A DNA stretch of 64,000 nucleotides from Actinomycetes bacterium. Its GTDB lineage: Bacteria; Actinomycetota; Coriobacteriia; Coriobacteriales; Eggerthellaceae. Below the pieces are notes generated by a model. It had not been told where the DNA came from and searched no databases. It was given only the letters and a program-made list of their open reading frames with translations. Every line of letters starts with the position of its first letter. The stretch's first letter is position 1. Below, in pieces: positions 17,692 to 26,742 of the stretch. Location of the stretch: positions 1-64,000 of the forward strand of contig JAEXAI010000009.1 in NCBI GenBank assembly GCA_023394615.1, written 5' to 3'. The translations under genes were made by a program, and so were the position numbers.

Positions 17692-18528
17692 CTATACCTC
17701 CTGCTGCAAACGGCATTCGTGGTCTTTCGCTTCCGCCTCAAAGGGCCTATACATCGTCGATCGCCGCATAGCCTCATCGAAATCAACCAGATGCCCATCG
17801 AAGTCCGGTCCGTCCACGCAAGCGTGCAAGTACTCGTCCCCCACGCGCACACGACAACCACCGCACATGCCCGTGCCGTCAATCATAAGCGGGTTCATGG
17901 AAACGAGGGTCTTGATGCCGAGAGGCTTGGTGGTGGCCGCCACAAACTTCATCATGATGAGCGGGCCCACCGCCAGCACCAAGTCGTAGTCGGCACCTTC
18001 GTCGATGCGCGTCTGCAATGCATTAGTAACCAGGCCCTTATTGCCGTTGCTGCCGTCATCGGTCATGATAATCTGACGGTTGGATACCTTGCCGAATTCG
18101 TCTTCCAACAGGATAAGGTCCTTGTTGCGAAAACCGGTAATTACGTCCACTTGCACGCCGTGCTCGTAGAGCCACTTCGCCTGAGGATAGGCTATGGCAC
18201 ATCCCAGCCCGCCGCCGATAACGCACACGCGCTTCGCGCCTTCCAACTCCGTCGGACGCCCCAGCGGCCCCACGAAATCGAGCAGCGACTCGCCGGCTTT
18301 CATAGCAGCCAATTGCATGGTCGTGGCACCGACTGCTTGAAACACGATGGTAACCGTACCCGCCTGCGCATCGGAGTCGTTCACTGTCAGGGGAATGCGC
18401 TCGCCATACTCGTCGATGCGCAGCATGATGAATTGCCCTGGAAGTATCTTCTTTGAGATCGCAGGGGCTTCGACCACCATCTTGGTGACTTCAGGATTCA
18501 GCGCGACCGCTTCTTTTATTTGGTACAC
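17692..18528 (-). CDS. nfnA: Small (PyrK-like) subunit of an Nfn/Sud-type oxidoreductase
   Basis: A 278-residue ferredoxin-NADP reductase-like protein. An N-terminal FAD domain has PGQFIMLRI. VCVIGGGLGCAIAYPQAKWL is the nucleotide site, and a C-terminal [2Fe-2S] motif is seen in GTGMCGGCRV ... ACVDGPDFDGH. This is the partner of the large subunit 4 bp downstream. It starts with GTG after AGGAGGG. The pair would link NADH, NADPH and ferredoxin pools in an anaerobe. Confidence 0.88.
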   Translation of the reverse strand: MYQIKEAVALNPEVTKMVVEAPAISKKILPGQFIMLRIDEYGERIPLTVNDSDAQAGTVTIVFQAVGATTMQLAAMKAGESLLDFVGPLGRPTELEGAKRVCVIGGGLGCAIAYPQAKWLYEHGVQVDVITGFRNKDLILLEDEFGKVSNRQIIMTDDGSNGNKGLVTNALQTRIDEGADYDLVLAVGPLIMMKFVAATTKPLGIKTLVSMNPLMIDGTGMCGGCRVRVGDEYLHACVDGPDFDGHLVDFDEAMRRSTMYRPFEAEAKDHECRLQQEV

Positions 18529-18694
18529 GAATGCCCTCCTTGGTTTTTCATGCCGTTACATTCAGCAGTGCGGGACGATTCATCTCGCAACATGCGCTAA
18601 ACTGCGCCGCAACGCTGCGGCCCAGCCGACCGAGCGCCGCAGGACGGCTGATGTGTATATCGCGCCATTATAAACAACAGGACGGCATTTTGAA
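18529..18694 (-). promoter_or_regulatory. Promoter and long leader of nfnAB-folC
   Basis: TTTGAA at 18689-18694 (TTCAAA on the minus strand), a 16-bp spacer and TATAAT (18667-18672) predict a start near 18660, leaving about 130 nt of untranslated leader. The leader is G+C rich and can fold, with CAGCCGTCCTGCGG and several GCCGCAGC-type complements. No known riboswitch class is recognisable. Confidence 0.6.
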
Positions 18695-18767
18695 CCCCTC
18701 CGCAGTGCGGACGGGGCAATCACGCGAAGGAAAGGTAGCAGCGTCGAAAATGTCGTGCCTGCTCAAT

Positions 18768-18830
18768 CAACGAAGCGCTTTCAGGATTTCACTGGGGCCT
18801 CGGTCCCTATTACAATAGGAGAAAGCAAAA
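18768..18830 (+). promoter_or_regulatory. Likely promoter of the Bce-type two-component genes
   Basis: TTCACT, a 17-bp spacer and TACAAT lie just before 18822, about 70 bp upstream of the response-regulator start. No operator is evident. Confidence 0.5.
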
Positions 18831-18894
18831 TGGCATCGCGACACGGACCGGGCATATGGCCGAGCAGCCACTGCCCAACGGAAGGAAACCCGCA

Positions 18895-19566
18895 ATGTTT
18901 CGAGTAATCGTGGTCGAAGACGATGAACAATTGAAAGTCGGCATGGAAACACTTCTTCGCAACAATGGTTACGACGTCGTGCTGCTGCACGATTTCTCTC
19001 ATGTGACAGACGATATAATCGCAGCCGCCCCAGATTTGGTAGTGTTGGATTTGAACCTACCGGGTAGCGACGGACAATACGTATGCAAAAGCCTACGCGC
19101 CGCGTCAAACGTGCCTATCATCGTTGTGACGAGCCGCGACAACGATATGGACGAGCTGTTGTCGCTGAATTTCGGCGCAGATGACTTCATCGCGAAACCC
19201 TTCAACCCCCCGGTGCTGCTGGCGCACATCGCCGCCGTACTGAACCGCTCACATGGCAAGAACGCAACAGGCGCCTTGATTTCACATGGGGGCATCACAT
19301 TGGACATTGGGCGCTGCCGGGTTTCGTGCGACAGCGAAGAGGTCGAGCTGACGAAAAACGAGCTGCAAATTTTGAATCTGCTTTTGCGAAACGCGGGCAG
19401 CGTGGTACCCCGCCAACGCATACAGGAAGAGCTGTGGCAATCCGACGAGTTCGTCGACGATAACACGCTTTCCGTGAACGTGAGCCACTTGCGCCAGAAA
19501 CTCGATGGTATCAAAGCGGTCGATTTCATCCGCACCAAACGTGGCATCGGTTATCTGATTGAATAG
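18895..19566 (+). CDS. OmpR-family response regulator (BceR-like)
   Basis: A 223-residue regulator. The receiver domain has the acidic EDDEQ pocket, the phosphoacceptor Asp in LVVLDLNLPG, a conserved Thr/Ser in VVTSRD, and Lys in FIAKPF. The C-terminal winged helix ends RTKRGIGYLIE. The start at 18895 has AAGGAAAC 7 bp upstream; an in-frame ATG at 18856 is less likely. The next three genes are a short-sensor kinase and an ABC pair, so it is the regulator of a Bce-type peptide-resistance module. Confidence 0.93.
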   Translation: MFRVIVVEDDEQLKVGMETLLRNNGYDVVLLHDFSHVTDDIIAAAPDLVVLDLNLPGSDGQYVCKSLRAASNVPIIVVTSRDNDMDELLSLNFGADDFIAKPFNPPVLLAHIAAVLNRSHGKNATGALISHGGITLDIGRCRVSCDSEEVELTKNELQILNLLLRNAGSVVPRQRIQEELWQSDEFVDDNTLSVNVSHLRQKLDGIKAVDFIRTKRGIGYLIE

Positions 19567-19599
19567 GTCACACCCCATCGACTGAAAGGCACCTATACT

Positions 19600-20661
19600 A
19601 TGGGCTTTGGAAGTTACTTGAAAGACAAAGCGTGGCTTATTTTGGTAGGCTCACTCCTTGTCATCGCAATCGCATTGATGTTGCGCACATTTGCCGTCGA
19701 TGGCGCCCTCATCGCCTATCTGTGCGTGATCCTGCTTTCATCAGCATTTTTCCTGCTGCTTGTAGAATGGCTGCGCAAGCGACGCTTTTACGACGACTTG
19801 GTTCGCGTCACGTCCCAGCTTGACAAAGCCTATCTGGCAACCGAACTTGTAGAGAGGCCCCGTTTCGCCGAGGGTATCGCATGCTACGACGCATTGGCAC
19901 GCGCAACGAAAGCCATGAACGACAGAATCGGTGGCTACAGCCTCGCCTCGCGCGAATACCAAAGCTATATCGAAACCTGGATCCACGAAGTGAAAACCCC
20001 CATATCCGCTGCTCATCTGTATGCGGCCAATCATGAAAGTCCCGACTGCGACGCCATGGACGCACAGGTCGACCGCATTGCAGGTTATGTGGACCAAGTG
20101 CTGTACTACGCGCGCGGAACCGTTTTGGAAAAGGATTATTCCATCAAGGCAGTCCAGCTTGAATCCCTCGTGAAGAGCGCCGTCCGCAAAAACGCGCGCA
20201 TGCTCATAGACGCGAGCATATCTCCCAAGTTTTGCGACCTGGACTTCACCGTGTACGCTGATGCAAAATGGATGGAGTTCGTTATCAGCCAGATTATCGC
20301 CAATGCCGTAAAGTATCGCCGCTTGCCAGATAAAACCAAACCAGCCGCATCGACGCCCGACTCCCCAACCATCGTTTTCCGCGGCCAGCAAAAAGACAAT
20401 GGCTTGGATAGCGCCCTTGTCGTGCTGAGCATCACAGATAACGGCACGGGTATACCCGAATCTGACATCCCACGCGTATTTGACAAAGGTTTCACCGGGG
20501 AAAACGGCCGTAGGTTTGCGCAATCGACCGGCATTGGACTGTACCTTTGCCGTCAGCTGTGCAAAAAAATGGGCATCGACATCTCTCTGGATTCCGAAGT
20601 CGCTACGGGCACGACCGTCAGCCTCTCTTTTCCCGTAAGCAAAATGCACTTCGCGGATTAG
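19600..20661 (+). CDS. Intramembrane-sensing histidine kinase (BceS-like)
   Basis: A 353-residue kinase with two closely spaced membrane helices (about residues 12-31 and 36-56) and almost no extracellular loop, so it probably senses through its ABC transporter partner. The H-box is WIHEVKTPISAAH, the N-box ANAVKYRR, and the ATP lid NGTGIPESDIPRVFDKGFTG ... STGIGLYL. It starts 33 bp after the regulator and has a GAAAGGCACCT-type ribosome site. Confidence 0.93.
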   Translation: MGFGSYLKDKAWLILVGSLLVIAIALMLRTFAVDGALIAYLCVILLSSAFFLLLVEWLRKRRFYDDLVRVTSQLDKAYLATELVERPRFAEGIACYDALARATKAMNDRIGGYSLASREYQSYIETWIHEVKTPISAAHLYAANHESPDCDAMDAQVDRIAGYVDQVLYYARGTVLEKDYSIKAVQLESLVKSAVRKNARMLIDASISPKFCDLDFTVYADAKWMEFVISQIIANAVKYRRLPDKTKPAASTPDSPTIVFRGQQKDNGLDSALVVLSITDNGTGIPESDIPRVFDKGFTGENGRRFAQSTGIGLYLCRQLCKKMGIDISLDSEVATGTTVSLSFPVSKMHFAD

Positions 20662-20682
20662 CATCCGTTTCGAGCGATTCGA

Positions 20683-20713
20683 ATCTTGCGAAATCGTAAG
20701 GCAAACGCAAGAT
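20683..20713. promoter_or_regulatory. Inverted repeat upstream of the ABC genes, possible regulator site
   Basis: ATCTTGCG (20683-20690) and CGCAAGAT (20706-20713) are exact complements 15 bp apart. They lie in the 132-bp gap between kinase and ABC ATPase genes, where Bce-type regulators normally bind. The role is inferred only from position. Confidence 0.4.
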
Positions 20714-20793
20714 ACTTCGATGGTACTTGTCCTCGCCAGCGAGCATAGTAGTGACATACGGAAAACGCATGTCATGCGAGAGAAAGGGACATC

Positions 20794-21561
20794 ATGGAAG
20801 AAGTCCTCACCTGCCAAAATATTGAGAAGTACTATGGCAACAAAGGCAACTTGACGAAAGCCATCGACGGCATCAGCCTCACGGTGGAACAAGGCGAATA
20901 CGTAGGCATCATGGGTGCCAGTGGAAGCGGGAAAACCACGCTTCTCAACTGCATATCCACTATCGATACTGTCACTGCAGGCCACATTATCGTGAACGGG
21001 CAAGACATCACCACCCTGAAAAGCAGGGAATTGGCAAAGTTTCGCCGCGATCAGCTGGGGTTCATCTTCCAAGACGCGAACCTGCTCGACACACTGACAC
21101 TGCGCGAGAACATCGCTTTGGCGCTCACTATCTCCCGTACGCCCACCGCCGAAATCCCCGCACGGGTAGATGCCGTAGCCGCGCAGTTGGGCATAACCGA
21201 TGAGCTTCGGCGCTTCCCCTACCAGGTATCGGGTGGACAGCGCCAACGGGCTGCAGCGGCGCGCGCTATCATCACCAACCCGGCACTGGTGCTGGCAGAC
21301 GAGCCTACCGGCGCGCTCGATTCGAAGAATGCCCGTTTGCTGCTGGAATGCTTCGAAACCCTGAACGCGCAAATGCGCGCAACGATTCTGATGGTGACCC
21401 ACGATTCGTTTGCAGCAAGCTATGCCAACCGCATCCTTTTCATAAAAGACGGACGCATCTTCAACGAGATACTCAAAGGCGACAAGTCTCGCAAGCAGTT
21501 CTTCACCGAGATTATGAGTGTGGTGTCGTTTTTGGGCGGGGAGGCTGCAGATGTACTTTAA
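20794..21561 (+). CDS. ABC transporter ATPase (BceA-like)
   Basis: A 255-residue ATPase of the MacB/BceA group. Walker A is GASGSGKTT, the Q-loop is FIFQDANLLDTLT, the signature is VSGGQRQRAAAARA, Walker B is LVLADEPTGALD, and the switch His is in MVTHD. It precedes and overlaps the permease gene by 11 bp. With the permease it would pull antimicrobial peptides off their lipid targets and signal to the kinase. Confidence 0.94.
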   Translation: MEEVLTCQNIEKYYGNKGNLTKAIDGISLTVEQGEYVGIMGASGSGKTTLLNCISTIDTVTAGHIIVNGQDITTLKSRELAKFRRDQLGFIFQDANLLDTLTLRENIALALTISRTPTAEIPARVDAVAAQLGITDELRRFPYQVSGGQRQRAAAARAIITNPALVLADEPTGALDSKNARLLLECFETLNAQMRATILMVTHDSFAASYANRILFIKDGRIFNEILKGDKSRKQFFTEIMSVVSFLGGEAADVL

Positions 21562-23653
21562 ACTCGCTCTCGGCAACGTCAAGAAAAGCATCAGTGACTT
21601 TGCCATCTATTTCGTCACGTTGGCGTTCGGCGTCTGCGTGTTCTATGCGTTCAATTCCATCACCCAGCAAAGCGCTGTGCTGAACCTGAACAATGCCACG
21701 AACAACATGCTCGAGCTGCTCTCTCTGCTGATTGGCGGCGTGTCAGTGTTCATCGCTATCGTCTTGGGCTTTCTCATCGTGTATGCGAACGGCTTCCTGA
21801 TTCGGCGGCGCAAGCGCGAATTCGGCATCTACTTGACGCTGGGCATGAACCGCGCTCACGTCTCGCGCGTTATCGTATACGAGACCGTACTGGTGGGCTT
21901 CGCCGCATTGGTCGTAGGGCTGTGCTTGGGAGTGGCCCTCTCGCAGCTGATGCTCTATGTAACCGCCGCGATGTTCAAGGCGACTATCACCACGTTCACT
22001 TTCATGTTCTCGGGCGTGGCCTGCACGAAAACTATCCTTTATTTCGCGATTATCTTTTTGGTGGCGCTCGCCTTCAACGTGCGCACGGTGTCACGCTACA
22101 AGCTCATTGACCTTCTGAATGCCGACCGGAAAAACCAGAATGTGAAACTGCGCAGCCTGCCTTTGTCGGTGGCGTTGTTCGTCATCTCAGTCGTGATGAT
22201 TGCCGTAGCTTATTGGCTTTTGATTGACAACGGATTGAACGAGATCAACGCGCAGTTCTACACATCCACCGCACTCGTGTGCGTGGGCACCGTGCTGTTC
22301 TTCTTCTCTCTTTCAGGCTTTCTGCTGCGCGCCGTGAAAAGCAATAAACGCCTGTATCTGAAAGGTCTGAATGCCTTCACGATGCGGCAGTTGAACAGCC
22401 GCATCAACACGGCCTTCGCCTCGATATCCATCGTGTGCTTGGCACTGTTTCTGGCCATCACATCTACCTGCGGAGGGTTCGCGCTCTGCTCGTCACTGAA
22501 CACGAGTATCGAAAATGCCGCCCCCTACGATGTCACCTTCATAGAGCGTTTCGGCACAACCCCGCAAACGCTCAGCTACCCAGAGCAGGCAATTGCAGAT
22601 AACTTTGATATGGAAGCGGCCCTCTCCCGCGACGTTGAAGGATGGGGTGATTTGGCACGCGATGCGGCCCAGACCGACTATTATGCTACGGGTCTGACCT
22701 ACGGCGATCTTATGGCCAAAACCAACTACAGCGGATTCAGCTCGGCAGTCGACATGGAAAGCGGCGGCGCATCCAGCATGCCGGTCGTAAAGCTCTCACA
22801 ATTCAACGCCACCCGCGCACTCCTGGGTAAAGAGCCCGTTCGATTGGAAAGCACCGAGTGCCTTATCTGGTGCGACTTCGAAGAATTACAGAAGTTTTTC
22901 CGCGCATTCATAGAGCAGAACGACACAATCGATTTCAGCGGACAGGCGCTCTCGATATATGGAGACGGCATAGACGCCACAGCAAACCAAACTTCGTCAT
23001 TCGCGTCAAATACTGGCGTACTCGTGGTGCCCGATGAGCTTATCCCGGCTGATGCGGTATTAGTTGAGTCTTATCTAAATGTGATGTCGCCCCTTCCCGA
23101 GGGCAGCGTCGATGACTCGTTCAACAGCGCGCTCGATAAAGCCTACGGGACAGATGATCCTCACGCAGCCGTCACCACAGGGAAAGTCAACTTGGCCTGG
23201 CCCTACACCAATGAGCTGACCGCCGAATACGCCATCAGCCAATCAGCTGGTCTCTCTGCAATCGTGGCATACTTGGCCATCTACATCGGCTTCATTCTGC
23301 TGATTGCCTGTGCCGCAATATTGGCACTACAACAGCTTTCCGCCGCCGCCGATGACCGCCAGCGTTATACGATGCTCTTCAAGCTGGGCGCCGAGCCGCG
23401 CATGATTGACCGCGCTCTGTTCGCCCAGATAGGCATATATTTCCTGTTCCCGCTGGTTTTGGCAGTCTGCCACAGCATCGTGGCGCTGACACAGGTGGTG
23501 GATGCGGTTAAGATTTTCGGTTTGCTCGACATCACCCAGCCGCTTCTTATCACTGTAGCATTCGCCTTGGTAATCTACGGCGGCTATTTCCTCATCACGT
23601 GCTTCGTATCGCGCAAGATGATCGAAACGACGCAGAACCAGCGAGTCGATTAG
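21551..23653 (+). CDS. FtsX-type ABC permease (BceB-like)
   Basis: A 700-residue permease with an N-terminal hydrophobic helix, FtsX-type helix groups, a large extracytoplasmic domain (about residues 320-560) between helices 7 and 8, and a final three-helix group. This is the layout of BceB-type peptide sensors and detoxifiers. The start at 21551 lies inside the end of the ATPase gene, preceded by GGGGAGG, indicating translational coupling. The large extracellular domain would contact peptide-lipid complexes; the actual peptide is unknown. Confidence 0.93.
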   Translation: MYFKLALGNVKKSISDFAIYFVTLAFGVCVFYAFNSITQQSAVLNLNNATNNMLELLSLLIGGVSVFIAIVLGFLIVYANGFLIRRRKREFGIYLTLGMNRAHVSRVIVYETVLVGFAALVVGLCLGVALSQLMLYVTAAMFKATITTFTFMFSGVACTKTILYFAIIFLVALAFNVRTVSRYKLIDLLNADRKNQNVKLRSLPLSVALFVISVVMIAVAYWLLIDNGLNEINAQFYTSTALVCVGTVLFFFSLSGFLLRAVKSNKRLYLKGLNAFTMRQLNSRINTAFASISIVCLALFLAITSTCGGFALCSSLNTSIENAAPYDVTFIERFGTTPQTLSYPEQAIADNFDMEAALSRDVEGWGDLARDAAQTDYYATGLTYGDLMAKTNYSGFSSAVDMESGGASSMPVVKLSQFNATRALLGKEPVRLESTECLIWCDFEELQKFFRAFIEQNDTIDFSGQALSIYGDGIDATANQTSSFASNTGVLVVPDELIPADAVLVESYLNVMSPLPEGSVDDSFNSALDKAYGTDDPHAAVTTGKVNLAWPYTNELTAEYAISQSAGLSAIVAYLAIYIGFILLIACAAILALQQLSAAADDRQRYTMLFKLGAEPRMIDRALFAQIGIYFLFPLVLAVCHSIVALTQVVDAVKIFGLLDITQPLLITVAFALVIYGGYFLITCFVSRKMIETTQNQRVD

Positions 23654-23673
23654 CCGCTAGGAACGTGACAGCA

Positions 23674-23743
23674 GGGACGGGTCCTTTTGATCCGTCCCGC
23701 ACATTAAAGACGTGACAAAGAACCTGCTGCCACGTCTTTAATG
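23674..23743. terminator. Two hairpins between convergent genes
   Basis: The first is GGGACGG/CCGTCCC (23674-23698). The second is a perfect 13-bp stem CATTAAAGACGTG/CACGTCTTTAATG (23702-23743), which contains the stop codon of the convergent GGDEF gene. Neither has a long T-run, but together they separate the permease gene from the opposing unit. Confidence 0.6.
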
Positions 23744-24997
23744 CTTGCGCATGAGGAATTTCTTATGGCTAATCTTGTAGTCGTACATCTTGCGATCTGC
23801 CTCTTCTAGGATGTCGCTCAAGGTCTTGCCATCTTTCGATTTCACTTCCACCATGCCGTAGCTAAAGGAGCGCTTAAACAGATATCCTGTTGGCACATCC
23901 TCTGCCATAAACTTTTGTCGCAACTCTTCAAGCTGCTGTACCATTTCTGCCGCCGTCGCGTCTTCTTTTACCACCATGAACTCATCGCCGCCGATTCGGC
24001 ATATCTCGCGTGGCTTCTGAATGCTTTGCAGCAACTCGGAAAAGGAAATCAGATAGCGGTCCCCTTCCTCGTGTCCGAACTCATCGTTGCAATACTTCAG
24101 ATAATCCATATCCAGAAAAACCACGACGAAAGAGGGTTTGGTATCTTGCATTTGCTGGATGAGCTGCATGGCGTAGTGGCGATTGCCCAAACCGGTTAGC
24201 ACATCGCTGAAAGCCATCTGGGCCATCTTTCTGCGCTGCTCGATTTCTTCCGTATCATTGACCACCATGTGCGCAATCGCATAGCTATCCTGCCAGCGTA
24301 TACGATTCGAGGTGATGGTGTAATGGGAATACTTGCCTTCCGCATCTTGATCGGACACGTGGGTGATCTCCCACGACACCGGATGCCGCAAAACTCTCTT
24401 CGGACATTCTTCCAACCGTTTATCCAGCTCACAAGCAAGGCGAAAATGCTCATCATGAAATTCCATCGCAGTGGCAGTGCGGAATATCACTTGCGTACAC
24501 TCTTCATTGGTCATGACGATAAATCGAGACTGATCGAGTGCCATGCTGGTTATCATGTTTTGCATGTTGTCCAGCTCGCGATTCTGCTTCGTAATCGCCT
24601 CTCGCTCTTCCATCAGTTCGTCTTGGCGCTCTTTGAGCTTTTCACGCATTGAGTTGAACGCGTCGCCGATATCCCCCATGTAATCGATTCTTTGAACCAG
24701 GTCGCCTTTTGCAATCTCGCAAATCTGCCAACGCAGATGGCGCAGCGCACCCTGCATTTCCTTCAGCGGCGCAGCTAAGCCGTTTTCCACGCTGGGCGGC
24801 TCGGTGTCGATATCACCTGCTGCCAGCTCGTTTCCGAAAGCCTGCTGTTCCCGAGCGCATTGCGCCACGAACTGCAGCGCTTCCATCACGCGCGCATCAG
24901 ATGCGGGAAACGCAGTCGCATCCAAATGCGCCTTCTGCGGATCATAGAGCACGTTGCGCAAGAATTCCAAGAGAATCTTTTCTTGTTCGTCGGTCAC
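23738..24997 (-). CDS. Cytoplasmic GGDEF diguanylate cyclase-like protein
   Basis: A 419-residue protein with no membrane segment. The middle has a HAMP-like/coiled-coil stretch (KGDLVQRIDYMGDIGDAF ... KERQDELMEER), then a PAS-like region, then a GGDEF domain with intact RIGGDEF and the family's FLDMDYLKYCND metal site. It should make cyclic di-GMP from two GTP. It starts with GTG at 24997, after GGAG, 11 bp downstream of the V4R-domain gene. The two are probably one sensory unit. Confidence 0.85.
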   Translation of the reverse strand: MTDEQEKILLEFLRNVLYDPQKAHLDATAFPASDARVMEALQFVAQCAREQQAFGNELAAGDIDTEPPSVENGLAAPLKEMQGALRHLRWQICEIAKGDLVQRIDYMGDIGDAFNSMREKLKERQDELMEEREAITKQNRELDNMQNMITSMALDQSRFIVMTNEECTQVIFRTATAMEFHDEHFRLACELDKRLEECPKRVLRHPVSWEITHVSDQDAEGKYSHYTITSNRIRWQDSYAIAHMVVNDTEEIEQRRKMAQMAFSDVLTGLGNRHYAMQLIQQMQDTKPSFVVVFLDMDYLKYCNDEFGHEEGDRYLISFSELLQSIQKPREICRIGGDEFMVVKEDATAAEMVQQLEELRQKFMAEDVPTGYLFKRSFSYGMVEVKSKDGKTLSDILEEADRKMYDYKISHKKFLMRKH

Positions 24998-25008
24998 AGG
25001 TGCTCCAT

Positions 25009-25557
25009 CTAATCGTCGCTGACGGGCTCGGCCATTATCTGACCGCGGAAACGGCAGACGCGGTCGCCGTTTGCCCAACAGTCTACTTCCCGAAACGAAT
25101 AATCTTTGCCGGTGTAGGCGTTCAATATACCCGCAAGGAATCCCTCATCCCACGTGCATACCACTTCGTTTGTGGGTGGCAAACCCGAGCAATCTAGATC
25201 TTCGGCAACGGTCAGCGTGAACGCGCCAGAACCTTCATCATGCTCTTCTACGCGAAGGATGCCAATTTCGAATTCTTTCAGACGCGATTGCAGCTGTGCG
25301 ACAAAATCGTTCGAAGGAAGGCTCAGGTCCAAAACGTTTTCCGCGAATTCGCTACCTGCCAGCATTCCAGCCTCGCGCCAAATCGCATCTGCTTCTTTCG
25401 CACCATAGCGTTTGTTCAAAACGTCATTTGTGGCATATTCCAACAAACGATACACGGCAACGGGCATCTGCGTCCCCAAGCTTCCGCGTCCCTCCTCGAT
25501 GTCGCCCAGCTTGTCCCAATGAAAAACACTGTGCGGTTCTGTGTCGAATACGCCCAT
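25009..25557 (-). CDS. V4R (4-vinyl reductase-like) domain protein
   Basis: A 182-residue protein whose C-terminal half carries the V4R pattern: VVCTWDEGFLAGILNAYTG, then REVDCWANGDRVCRF, with conserved cysteines. This is a small-molecule-binding fold found in sensors and in bacteriochlorophyll enzymes. The N-terminal half is helical. There is no signal or membrane segment. Ribosome site GAGGGGAG precedes the ATG. It is followed closely by a GGDEF gene, suggesting it detects a hydrophobic ligand and controls cyclic di-GMP synthesis. Partner and ligand are inferred. Confidence 0.75.
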   Translation of the reverse strand: MGVFDTEPHSVFHWDKLGDIEEGRGSLGTQMPVAVYRLLEYATNDVLNKRYGAKEADAIWREAGMLAGSEFAENVLDLSLPSNDFVAQLQSRLKEFEIGILRVEEHDEGSGAFTLTVAEDLDCSGLPPTNEVVCTWDEGFLAGILNAYTGKDYSFREVDCWANGDRVCRFRGQIMAEPVSDD

Positions 25558-25708
25558 ATGCGAACTCCCCTCGCTTTCGAAATATTCCGCTGCCCTGATT
25601 GCCCGCTACGCTACGGGCTCGATATCACTCTCGCATCCATAGTAACGCGAGTCAATCGTTTCGTCTTGTCCTCTGTCGATGTACGGCGAAGGTTTTCAGC
25701 AATAATGC

Positions 25709-26473
25709 TTAATTTTCTGGCTTTTCTTTCTTGAAGGCCTTCAACTCGTCGCCCGCAGCCGCCACCTGCTCGTGCTCGGTGGAGGTTCCTTTCAACAAAC
25801 GCACGATACCCACTGCTAAAAGAGCGCCCAAAAGAGGACCCACGACGAATACCCACATGCTCGCCCACTCCCCGCAGAACAAATCAGGTGCGATTGAACG
25901 GGCTGGGTTCATGGAACCACCACCGAACGGAGAGCCCAAGAGACCTCCGATGGCGATGGTGGCGCACACGGCCAATGCGGCATTATGACCTACCACCTTC
26001 GAGCCAACCGCCGTGCTGAGTATTACCACAATCAGAATGGTCGTCAGCATGATTTCTATAGCCAGCGTCGCAAACTGCGACACACCGTCGGGCGGAATGG
26101 TGGCCCCTGCGCGAACGCCTTGCGAACCGACCAAACAGAAGACAAAACCTGCAGCGAGGATGGCGCCGACGAACTGAGACACCAGATAGCCGGGAACCGC
26201 CCGCCACGGCATGTCCCCACGCACAGCGAACGCCAACGTGACTGCTGGGTTGAAATGCGCGCCGGAAATGTCTGCTACCGAATAAATCAGCGCCATTACG
26301 GCAAGCGCTGGCAAAATCGGTGCAAGCCCCGCGAGAAATGTGCCCGTCGGCGCAAAAGCCGTAGGGCCTACCGCGAAAAGGACCAACACGAACGTGCCGA
26401 AGCACTCTGCCCCCCAGCTTTTCGCGTTGATGCGGGTCTTCCGCGAAAAGCGGCTTTCTTGATCGCTCGTCAT
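25709..26473 (-). CDS. MIP-family aquaporin/glyceroporin
   Basis: A 254-residue channel with six helices and the two pore motifs HFNPAVT and SMNPARS. An arginine follows the second NPA, as in most members. It would pass water and possibly small neutral solutes. Ribosome site AGAAGGG precedes the ATG at 26473. It is divergent from lutABC across a 270-bp gap, so lactic acid or a related polyol is a possible substrate. That link is inference from position. Confidence 0.9.
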   Translation of the reverse strand: MTSDQESRFSRKTRINAKSWGAECFGTFVLVLFAVGPTAFAPTGTFLAGLAPILPALAVMALIYSVADISGAHFNPAVTLAFAVRGDMPWRAVPGYLVSQFVGAILAAGFVFCLVGSQGVRAGATIPPDGVSQFATLAIEIMLTTILIVVILSTAVGSKVVGHNAALAVCATIAIGGLLGSPFGGGSMNPARSIAPDLFCGEWASMWVFVVGPLLGALLAVGIVRLLKGTSTEHEQVAAAGDELKAFKKEKPEN

Positions 26474-26585
26474 GGCTGCCCTTCTCTTTCACTACTGCAG
26501 CAACGCTACCTGCTGCATGCCTTTTTCCTCACGTTTCGCTTCGTCTGCACGAACTTACCCAGCGCATGTTTCCCTGTATCATAAT

Positions 26586-26619
26586 ACTTGAATGCTTCGC
26601 TCGCAGCTATTATTCAAGT
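26586..26619. promoter_or_regulatory. Inverted repeat between aquaporin and lutA
   Basis: ACTTGAAT (26586-26593) and ATTCAAGT (26612-26619) are exact complements 18 bp apart. They lie about 110 bp upstream of the aquaporin start and 125 bp upstream of lutA, a position suitable for a shared operator. It does not match the LldR/LutR palindrome I would expect for lactate regulators. Confidence 0.4.
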
Positions 26620-26742
26620 GGGTGTTTTGTGAGATGATTCATGCGCTTTTTCCAAATCATGCAGCCGTTCAAACTTCTACGATGCCAGCCGACGGCGAAA
26701 CGTGGTATTGTTGTTTCAAGGACGAAAATGAGGTGATTCTTT

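Noticed and set aside
19741..21606. A 621-codon open frame opposite the kinase and ABC genes
   Set aside because: Antisense to two well-supported genes with no recognisable domain.
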